In this document: in pieces, positions 8,773-14,454 of the stretch | Layout: each line of letters begins with the position of its first letter | Numbering within the stretch: position 1 is the stretch's first letter | Source: Terfezia claveryi | Taxonomy: Eukaryota; Ascomycota; Pezizomycetes; Pezizales; Pezizaceae | Reading direction: 5' to 3' | Assembly: GCA_015179025.1 (NCBI GenBank) | Contig: WHUX01000668.1 | Coordinates: forward strand, 1 to 14,454 | DNA: 14,454 bases | Position numbers and translations under genes: made by a program | The notes under the pieces: model-generated | Told to the model about the DNA's origin: nothing | Databases searched by the model: none | Seen by the model: the letters and a program-made list of their open reading frames with translations, nothing else

Positions 8773-10742
8773 CCCTTTCCCTTAGACTTTGCCTCATCTG
8801 TAACCTTCCAACCAATTGAACAGTCACCCATCATGTGGGTTTTGTCCCCACACTTGATGCACTGTCCGTCCTTTTTCCGAGCCTGTCGCATTGCGTATGT
8901 GACTTTATCTTGACCAGGCTCTTTTTCCTTCTTAGAGGAAGTATCGGACTTGGGCTTGGATTTGGTATCAGGCTTGGTTTTCGCCTTCTGCTTTGGTTTG
9001 GTGATCCGATCTTTGAGATTGTCGGATTTCTTCTCGGCAGTCTTAGGAGTATTGGGTACCTCCTTTTTCGCACCAGCAGCCTGTTCTTTTTGACGGAACT
9101 GACTCTGTGCATGTGCCTCCCTAACCTTCTCGTACTCAACCTGAGACCCGGCATTAGCAATAGCCTGAAAGCACATTTCTGTACTTGCTGGCACCTTATC
9201 GAGAATGTCTTTGTCAGTACTGACTCGGACCATATGAGCCCGAGTCTCAGGCTGAATTGCGCTAATCAGGTGCTCCCAGAGCTGTTCTCGTGGTAGTTCC
9301 GCTACCAACTGATGAACCCTGACACGAGCGATGAAATCTTTCATCAACTCACCTTTCTTCTGGAACTCCTTCTGAAGGGAGACCTTCGCATCCCGCTTCT
9401 CATGCTGGTTCTGGTGTGCGTTTATGAACTCACGTTTAAAGACGTTAAACGTGTCCCATTCAACCCATCCGGAGTTGGCATCTGGTGTGCGCTTGTGTTG
9501 GTTTGCATAGTACCAGGTGCTCGCACCACCTGTGAGTAGATCCGCTACAAACAGGATTTTTTCGCTATGAGTAGAGTATGTTAGCGGCATGCGTTCGAAG
9601 GTGTGGTCTACCTTCATCAGAAATTCCTTCAGTTTACTTGAAGTTCCATCGAACTTCGGAGGTAGGGGGAGGTTTCGGGGTTCTTTCTTGTCAGAAAGAA
9701 CTCGGGTTTTCTGGACTGGAGGTGGAGGAGGTGGAGGTGGAGGTGGTGGAGGTGGTACTGGACCTGTCCGAGTACCACGGATGATGAAGTCTTCGATATC
9801 ATCATCAATTGATCGAGTTCGTTTTTGTGGGCGTTGTTGGCCAAGTGGCTGCTCTTGTAGGTCCTTGAGCTTTCGTTTGTGAGTTTGAATCCGGCGAGAC
9901 AGTTCTTCTACCGATTCCTTATTAGTCTCACAACTGCGAATACGATCATCCTGTTCTTGTTTAATCGCTTTCTGTGCCCAATCATTTAGCTTGCCAACAT
10001 CTGCCTTGATACCATCGAACTCCACCTTGGCTGCATCGATTATCGCCTCCGTATCCTCCTTGAGCTTTTTTGTCAGCTCTTGCCATTGGATTTCTAAAGT
10101 TTCCTTAATGGAAACTGTTAGCCTCTTAACTGCATCTTCTTGCCCATCAGTTTGTCCTTTTAAGGCAGCTACTTCTTCAGTTACTTGCTGTCGCAGTAAC
10201 TTTAGATCATCATAAGTAGCTTTCGCACCATTGAATACGATTGTGTGAGCTTCTTGGGCTTGTTTTAGAAAACTAGCCTGGGCATTTAAACCTTCTGTAA
10301 GGTTCATGATTTCGGCTCGTTGCCGTTCGAATTCTGTGGCTCCATCACGAACTATTCTAGCCAATAATTCGTCATATTCTTGTTGGCTTAGTCCTGTTCT
10401 AGGGGGTCGAATTGGTCGTAGTGGGGGTTGTGCGGGATGGCGTTGGGAAGAGGCATTGCTGTTTGTTCGTCGAGGTGGTCTTCGGGAAGGTAGGCCAAAT
10501 CGATCGATTAATCCAGGCGGGAATGATTGTAGTTCATCTGGACTATATATGGGATGTCTGGAGGATTCTATCCCACGAGATAGGATATCCTCCATTGGGA
10601 TGTCAATGAGATCATCTTCCGTATCAGTATCCGACTGTGGAAGATTGTGAGGTCTTTGTGTGATGGCACGGGGTGTGACATCTGGGAACGTTAGGGGTTG
10701 GTAGGGCTGGCGAGGCCCTCTTGGTGTCTGTGAACTAGACAT
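8715..10742 (-). CDS. Gag protein of the inserted gypsy element (675 aa as read)
   Basis: The chosen start is the ATG at 10742 (MSSSQTPRGPRQ), with A at -3; the frame is open seven codons further up but only from a TTG. Layout in residues: Pro/Arg-rich disordered N-terminus (1-120); a long Glu/Lys/Gln-rich predicted coiled coil (about 125-300); a basic patch QKRTRS; a run of about 13 prolines (about 329-342, encoded by a GGN repeat on the plus strand at 9719-9756); a capsid-type gag domain (about 350-500, with TGGASTWYYANQ and LQKEFQKKGE); a Lys-rich basic region; and a CX2CX4HX4C zinc knuckle (CIKCGDKTHMMGDC, about 627-640). Gag forms the particle and packages RNA. The last ~20 residues (IREKRRLRKWPQ onward) look out of frame: one missing base near 8773 separates them from the natural tail. 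Otherwise it is the best preserved part. Confidence 0.9.
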   Translation of the reverse strand: MSSSQTPRGPRQPYQPLTFPDVTPRAITQRPHNLPQSDTDTEDDLIDIPMEDILSRGIESSRHPIYSPDELQSFPPGLIDRFGLPSRRPPRRTNSNASSQRHPAQPPLRPIRPPRTGLSQQEYDELLARIVRDGATEFERQRAEIMNLTEGLNAQASFLKQAQEAHTIVFNGAKATYDDLKLLRQQVTEEVAALKGQTDGQEDAVKRLTVSIKETLEIQWQELTKKLKEDTEAIIDAAKVEFDGIKADVGKLNDWAQKAIKQEQDDRIRSCETNKESVEELSRRIQTHKRKLKDLQEQPLGQQRPQKRTRSIDDDIEDFIIRGTRTGPVPPPPPPPPPPPPPVQKTRVLSDKKEPRNLPLPPKFDGTSSKLKEFLMKVDHTFERMPLTYSTHSEKILFVADLLTGGASTWYYANQHKRTPDANSGWVEWDTFNVFKREFINAHQNQHEKRDAKVSLQKEFQKKGELMKDFIARVRVHQLVAELPREQLWEHLISAIQPETRAHMVRVSTDKDILDKVPASTEMCFQAIANAGSQVEYEKVREAHAQSQFRQKEQAAGAKKEVPNTPKTAEKKSDNLKDRITKPKQKAKTKPDTKSKPKSDTSSKKEKEPGQDKVTYAMRQARKKDGQCIKCGDKTHMMGDCSIGWKVTDEAKSKGKGIREKRRLRKWPQCLQERL
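9719..9756 (+). repeat. GGN trinucleotide repeat encoding the Gag polyproline run
   Basis: A run of GGA/GGT triplets on the plus strand reads CCN (proline) on the gag strand. It is likely length-variable between copies. Confidence 0.8.
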
Positions 10743-10794
10743 GATTTGAGAGTATAATAGCAAATGATAACGAGAATCACTGGCTACAAAGTAA
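10743..10794 (-). other. Leader with primer-binding region of the inserted element (52 bp)
   Basis: In element sense, the 5' LTR ends TGACA and is followed by TTACTTTGTAGCCAGTGATT, then about 30 bases to the gag ATG. A tRNA-type primer site should start TGG (pairing with CCA) within a few bases of the LTR; none is there. The sequence ACTTTGTAG here is exactly complementary to CTACAAAGT inside the LTR transcript (plus 11001-11009), which would allow self-priming of the Tf1 kind. That is only a hint. Confidence 0.45.
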
Positions 10795-11084
10795 TGTCAC
10801 GGGGGCCCTATTGACTGATAGCGCTCTTGCAACTATTAGGACGGCCGTAATTTGCTGCCGCAACGATATCTATTCCGCAACACAGAATATCAATCCTATA
10901 GCAGTAAAGTTTATCCAACATAGTTCCTCACGACGGATCTTATTTCGCAACACAAAATAAATCCTATGTCGCTTAACGTAAAGTTAACTCAAGACTTAGA
11001 ACTTTGTAGGCTTCGTATACTCAAGGTGCTCTTGCTTTCGAATACTCGCTGGTGGTAGAATGAATTCAACCGGAACTACTTGCA

Positions 11085-11093
11085 CTATTTATA
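11085..11093 (-). promoter_or_regulatory. TATA box of the inserted element's promoter
   Basis: TATAAATAG on the minus strand, about 340 bases upstream of the gag ATG. A start site about 30 bases downstream would fall near 11055-11060. The same motif is at 3304-3312 in the other LTR. Motif evidence only. Confidence 0.6.
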
Positions 11094-11808
11094 TCCCGCG
11101 GTGTTTGTAGATATTCTTATGATAAAAATATTTTATAAAACGCGGGCCTACCTGTCACCTTGGAATTTCTTCCTAAGTGTTATGCCATCCACACCTTTGT
11201 TAATGCAGTTGCTATCTGCACTCGTTGTCACAGGTTACTAACCCGAACGTAGAGAATATTCCATGTCTGCATGTTATACGTACTTCGCTTATAGCTCGCT
11301 TATCCCATTAAAGAATTCTTATCCGAGACAACTAAATTCAATTCCAGATACGTTACCAATCCCCGATACTATCGAATTACCATCCGACAATATCCGAAGG
11401 CATCTAATTATGTTTCCGGCAATATTCACTTAATAGTGTCTAGTGTCCATTGAAAATAATTTTCAACTGCACATAACTCTATGAATAGAGAACCGTGGGT
11501 CACAAGTAGATTACCATTGGAAAGGTATCAACGCATAGAAGATTATAGAATCTTAGTTTATCCGATACCCAAATTATTCACGGAGTTATTACCAATAATA
11601 AGTAAACCTCCTCGTGGACCTATATGACCATATTAAAAGTCTTATATCTCCATGAGTTTAACTCCGATCATAAAAAGGATTGCAGAAATGGAATCAGGAC
11701 GAAGAGTAGGCCTAGATAGAACCTTGAAACATTAAATTCGGAGAACTTTATGTTTTGGCCCTACCTTTGGCCTCTGTCCTGGGCGCACTCCCTTATAGTG
11801 TCACCGGA

Positions 11809-11829
11809 CGCACTTTGGTCTAAAGTGCG
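11809..11829. other. Perfect hairpin in the right LTR
   Basis: Same CGCACTTT-GGTCT-AAAGTGCG hairpin as at 4029-4049, unchanged between the two LTRs, in a stretch of the LTR that has few differences. Function unknown. Confidence 0.7.
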
Positions 11830-11880
11830 CCCTCGGTCCTTCATTTTTTTAGTTATTTTTACCGAATTATTTTCCTGCAG

Positions 11881-11929
11881 TTCAGGGTAATAATTCAATA
11901 TTCAGGGTAACGCCAAGACTTCAGGGTAA
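11881..11929. repeat. Three copies of decamer TTCAGGGTAA in the U3 of the right LTR
   Basis: Exact copies at about 11881, 11901 and 11920, identical in number and spacing to the left LTR. In element sense they read TTACCCTGAA and lie some 800 bases upstream of the TATA box, so any enhancer role is speculative. Confidence 0.75.
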
Positions 11930-12251
11930 CAGCTAATATAGCTAGCATATATATGCATATAGTCAGCATATTAATCTGAGTATAACTATTGAACCGTTAA
12001 TCGGATTCTTATGAAACTTAAACCGTAGCTCCCTCAAGGGTCTATGGACGTTCTATAAGGGTCTTAACCATCTAGGATGATTATAAACTACTCCGAGGTT
12101 TCTACCCGTTTCATATACTTAACTCTTATAGATAAGTATTAGAAACGTTTGCACCACACTGCTAAGAGTGTACCTAGAGTTCATATAGATTCTAGGGTCG
12201 TTCTATAAGGGTCCAAGTACCTTTGGTAGGGCTGGATGTCACCCCGTGACA

Positions 12252-12256
12252 TATAT
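12252..12256 (+). repeat. Right target-site duplication TATAT
   Basis: Matches 3006-3010 on the other side of the inserted element. Removing the element and one copy restores the reading frame of the interrupted pseudogene. Confidence 0.85.
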
Positions 12257-13077
12257 CTTATGGTGAATAGGAAAAGAAAAGGGAAGAGGCTGTAAGGACA
12301 GGGTTCTGCAATCATTGTGGTCAGAAGGGTCACAGTTCTAGGGACTACCCTAATAAAAAGGTATCTTCAGCTTACCAATATATGGGATCTAGACTAGGAG
12401 CTAGAAGATTCCCTCCTTACCAGCCTTTTAGGTCTAATAATACATGGCCACTACAGAAGGTGAAAACAGCTTATCAGGAGATTGATATTAAGTAACAGGA
12501 GTCAGCTGCACTCAAGGTTATAAGGAATCCTAATGATACAATGAAGTTTTTAATACCAGAAAGCTATAGAACTTCAAATACAGTGGAAATTAAAATTAAT
12601 GGACATATTGCTTATGTACTATTTGATCCATATACATCAGGTGGAGACCTGATATTAGCAAATTATTGTCAGCTATTTAATATACCTTTGAAAGAGATCA
12701 GTAAGAAGCCTTTGGAAACTGCAATTAAAGGTAGTAGATCTCAGATGACAAACACAGTAACAGAAACAGTAAATCTACAAGGATACCAAGAAACTAGAAC
12801 ATTCTATGTAGCCAACCTCAAGGACTAGAATATTATATTTAGTAAACTTGCACTGAGAGATTATAAAGCAATTATGAATATCAAAGATAATGCAATCACT
12901 ATACAGCCCACAGGCAGGACAAGAATTGACATTAATATGCTCAAAACCTAGGATACACTTGGAAGAGTCACTACTATAGCTATGAATATAGGCAGGACAG
13001 AAGAGTATTGGTTTAAAAGGGATGATCCAATAGCTATTATAACTGAAGTTGGAGGTAGATTAACATCAGCAAGAAAT
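12257..13077 (+). pseudogene. Old gypsy gag-protease pseudogene, second part (zinc knuckle and protease-like domain)
   Basis: Continues the frame of 936-3010. A zinc knuckle, CNHCGQKGHSSRDY (12307-12348), has lost its last Cys: the CX2CX4HX4C pattern ends in Tyr (TGC to TAC). Then follows a protease-like domain, open at 12541-12828, with NTVEIKINGHIAYVLFDPYT and SGGDLILANYCQLFNIP, and after a stop IIFSKLALRDYKAIMNI. The Asp at 12625-12627 is followed by PYTSGG rather than Thr/Ser-Gly, so the catalytic motif is atypical or damaged. Stops: TAG 12268, TAA 12493, TAG 12826, TAG 12949. There is no CpG in the whole 821 bp. The frame loses its protein character at about 13077, where composition changes sharply; the RT and everything beyond are missing. 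Confidence 0.75.
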
Positions 13078-13101
13078 CGTGTTTGTATCCTCTGCGTCCG
13101 G

Positions 13102-13128
13102 ACGCACAGGACGCACAGGACGTACAGG
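13102..13128 (+). repeat. Three tandem 9-bp units ACGCACAGG
   Basis: ACGCACAGG, ACGCACAGG, ACGTACAGG in a row, followed by a partial fourth (ACG). It lies directly after the broken end of the old element. Confidence 0.85.
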
Positions 13129-13202
13129 ACGAAAACTCAAGATCAGGACACCAAAGCTCGGTGCTCGTACGTCAGGACGCACTAGCAGTTTACGCGCGCG
13201 CT

Positions 13203-13390
13203 TGGGACGCAACGTACTCTACTCCAGCTCCTGGGATGCAACACACGGACGCGGTAGGTGCTCTCCCTCCTGGGACGTAAGACATGTGTGCTTCTGCCCC
13301 TAGGATGCAAAGCTAATTCGAACTTGATTCCGACGCATTTGGTGGGTGAACCCACGTCCCTGACATCTTTGTAAGTTGCGCCTGCATCCC
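13203..13390. repeat. Scattered degenerate GGGAYGCAA motifs
   Basis: Plus-strand copies at 13204 (GGGACGCAAC), 13233 (GGGATGCAAC), 13272 (GGGACGTAAG) and 13302 (AGGATGCAAA); minus-strand cores at 13354-13360 and 13384-13390. Spacings of about 29-39 bases. The C/T variation suggests CpG decay of one original unit. Confidence 0.5.
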
Positions 13391-13766
13391 TGATGTAAAT
13401 CCGAATTAAGAACCGTTCCAGATGCTGTCGCAAGCACAACCTGCTTCCCCAATGCCATTGGTTTATTGCTTACTCTTCCCTAACACTTACGCAAATTCCT
13501 GCACGTCCTTAACTCTGAGGTGGTCAAAGCTCACATTACTAACGCAGGGTTCCTGACCTTGTTCGTCGGGGATGCATTAGGATCAAGCGGGTGAATTTAG
13601 GACGGGCATTAGGCATAGTACCTAGTTCTAGTTTGATATTATATATATTTGACTTCTACCTAACTAATCCCTACCACTCCCAAAAAAAAAACCCTGGAAA
13701 AAAAGAAAATTAATGCAAAGTCAGAAAACAAAATGCCAATAAATCCGCCCCATGTAATCCACAAGC

Positions 13767-14452
13767 TTATTCGTTTATGTCAAGATCATTCTCGGTCTGC
13801 TCATCATCAGAGGTTTGGTGTTCATTGTCTTGTACATCAAAGATGGAGTTAGCCTTGAATGGGTAATGAGTATAGAGAGACGTAAAACTTACCAAGGGAG
13901 TGGTCTTCATCCTCTTCAGCATGAGCCAGGCGCCGTATGCTGTCAGGAATGCGTTGCCATGCAAGCTGAGTTGCTTGTTTGGCCTGGAGAAGTTCTTGGG
14001 TGAGCTCAGCTTCAAAGGCCGAGGTATCACCAATATTGAGGGGTTGGTCTGATTCTAGACATCCCTTGAGTTGTGCAGCTGCCAATTGTGCACCTATATC
14101 TGCCTTTATGGCAGCCAAGAGGAGCGTACGTACTTTCCTGGGGTTTGCATTCCAGGTGGCTAGAAAGCGTTTGTATGTTGCTATACACATCAAAACATGA
14201 CCTCGTTACGTCGGATTAGAAGTACTTACAAATGGATGTATCGTATTTGAAATCCCCAGTTTTGGGTGGTTCCACATACACCCCTATGGTCCATGACTTT
14301 AGGCAATGACGCATCACAGAAGTGACAAGGCAAATGAACACTTTGTTGATAGAATCAAAGAAGGTTTCATCGAAATTCCCACGCATCTTGACTGAGGCAA
14401 AATACTTGCGGAAAATGATGTCCGTTATTTCGCTTACTCGGAAATGCCTTTG
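13767..14452 (-). CDS. Host gene, three exons, probable DUF6532-type protein (5' end outside window)
   Basis: Exons 14452-14230, 14180-13893 and 13828-13767 (TAA at 13767-13769). Together they give 573 nt, an exact 191 codons with stop, so 190 residues are visible. Both introns are phase 1 and begin GTAAGT. Exon 1 reads FRKYFASVKMRGNFDETFFD, then VFICLVTSVMRHCLKSWTIG and PPKTGDFKYDTS. Exon 2 starts TYKRFLATW and holds an Ala/Leu/Gln-rich helical stretch (LLLAAIKADIGAQLAAAQL; TQELLQAKQATQLAWQRI). Exon 3 gives an acidic tail rich in Asp/Glu (SDDEQTENDLD). The layout (F...F, a helix before W-x-x-G, then Y..F/L..W) resembles the fungal DUF6532 family from memory. Function unknown. The start codon lies beyond the window; ATG-like starts at 14033 and 14192 are internal. 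Base use is normal, with no stops or shifts. Confidence 0.7.
13829..13892 (-). other. Intron 2 of the host gene (64 nt)
   Basis: Starts GTAAGT, has a branch-site match GCTAAC about 20 bases before the end, and ends ACAAG. An alternative AG 39 nt after the donor would give an immediate stop. The chosen AG keeps the frame and yields an acidic tail. The acceptor AAG is a weak one. Confidence 0.65.
14181..14229 (-). other. Intron 1 of the host gene (49 nt)
   Basis: Starts GTAAGTACTT, contains a CTAAT branch-like site, ends TATAG. Splicing joins T with CA to make a Ser codon and keeps the frame between two good protein-coding stretches; without it, the frame stops. Confidence 0.75.
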
Positions 14453-14454
14453 GT

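Larger units (their letters stand above)
3011..12251 (-). mobile_element. Full-length but mutated Ty3/gypsy chromovirus-type LTR retrotransposon, inserted in reverse
   Basis: The 9,241-bp element is bounded by two direct LTRs and a 5-bp target duplication. In its own sense (minus strand) it runs: 5' LTR (12251-10795), short leader, gag, protease, reverse transcriptase, RNase H, integrase, chromodomain, polypurine tract, 3' LTR (4471-3011). PR-RT-RH-IN order plus a C-terminal chromodomain places it with the gypsy chromoviruses. Gag and pol look originally continuous or nearly so. Pol has about twelve single-base frame breaks and three in-frame stops, so this copy cannot encode a working polyprotein as written. 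LTR divergence is about 1.6% by hand count, so the insertion is not brand new. It splits an older gag pseudogene. Confidence 0.95.
10795..12251 (-). repeat. 5' LTR of the inserted element (right copy, 1457 bp)
   Basis: Direct repeat of 3011-4471. Its ends form a perfect 10-bp inverted repeat: TGTCACGGGG at 10795-10804 and CCCCGTGACA at 12242-12251. The outer end is itself a small hairpin, TGTCAC-CCC-GTGACA (12237-12251). From right to left in element sense it holds three decamers (U3), a TATA box at 11085-11093, and a presumed R/U5 of under 270 bases. LTRs of about 1.4 kb are on the long side for fungal gypsy elements. Confidence 0.95.
13080..13766. other. Non-coding spacer between the old element and the host gene
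   Basis: CpG-containing DNA with short repeats (listed separately) in its first third, a CGCGCGCG-like patch near 13192, and a run of ten A at 13682-13691 near the 3' end of the minus-strand gene. Short open frames on both strands here (for example 13079-13303 plus, 13182-13439 minus) have no protein-like composition and arise from the repeats. No LTR ends or terminal inverted repeats were found. Confidence 0.6.

Noticed and set aside
8835..9296. Plus-strand open frame of 153 codons with hydrophobic content
   Set aside because: Antisense shadow of the Lys-rich gag region; several similar shadows lie across gag and pol.
3011..12251. RIP in the inserted element
   Set aside because: CpG and CpA are common throughout, and damage is mainly single-base deletions. 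Only two of its three stops are clear C-to-T candidates, so there is no sign of heavy RIP.
936..13077. TAA/TAG read as glutamine (a variant genetic code)
   Set aside because: The same frame also uses many CAA/CAG codons, the host gene and the inserted element use TAA/TGA as normal stops, and nuclear reassignment of TAA/TAG to Gln is not known in fungi. Mutation is simpler.
13079..13766. A solo LTR starting TGTTTGTATCC at 13080
   Set aside because: No matching CA end with inverted repeat and no 5-base duplication of the preceding AATCG was found downstream.

Overview
The window looks like repeat-rich DNA from a filamentous fungus, most likely a basidiomycete (Agaricomycetes-like). Three things suggest this: chromodomain-bearing Ty3/gypsy (Metaviridae-type) LTR retrotransposons; a host gene at the right edge with two very short introns (64 and 49 nt, GTAAGT donors, a CTAAC branch site); and resemblance of that gene to the fungal DUF6532 family. 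No bacterial features, tRNAs, rRNAs or CRISPR arrays were seen.

Layout, left to right. (1) 1-196 is the decayed C-terminal chromodomain of a plus-strand gypsy polyprotein, followed by a short 3' UTR, a polypurine tract (323-336) and a candidate 599-bp LTR (337-935) with ~50-bp U3 repeats and a TATA box. (2) From about 936 to 3010, continuing at 12257-13077, lies a plus-strand gag-protease pseudogene. It keeps one reading frame throughout, is almost free of CpG, and is broken by 19 TAA/TAG and 2 TGA codons but no frameshift that I can see. (3) A 9,241-bp minus-strand gypsy element (3011-12251) is inserted inside that pseudogene, between its gag body and its zinc knuckle. It has 1461/1457-bp LTRs, a 5-bp TATAT target duplication, a polypurine tract, a 675-aa gag, and pol in the order protease, reverse transcriptase, RNase H, integrase, chromodomain. 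(4) 13080-13766 is non-coding DNA with short degenerate repeats. (5) 13767-14452 (minus) is a three-exon host gene, cut by the window edge.

How it fits together. The order is old chromodomain end, LTR, gag, protease, which is what the junction between two tandem gypsy copies sharing one LTR would look like. The minus-strand element landed in it later. Taking out the insertion and one target copy restores the old reading frame exactly. The inserted element is itself not intact: its pol carries about a dozen single-base frame breaks, all apparently missing bases, plus three in-frame stops. Its LTRs differ by about 23 substitutions and 6 indels (hand count, ~1.6%), so it is either an ageing copy or partly affected by assembly errors. 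I found no convincing new biological system. The points most worth following up are the CpG-free, stop-rich but frame-preserved gag block, the lack of a TGG-type primer-binding site in the inserted element, and the atypical protease motif of the old element.
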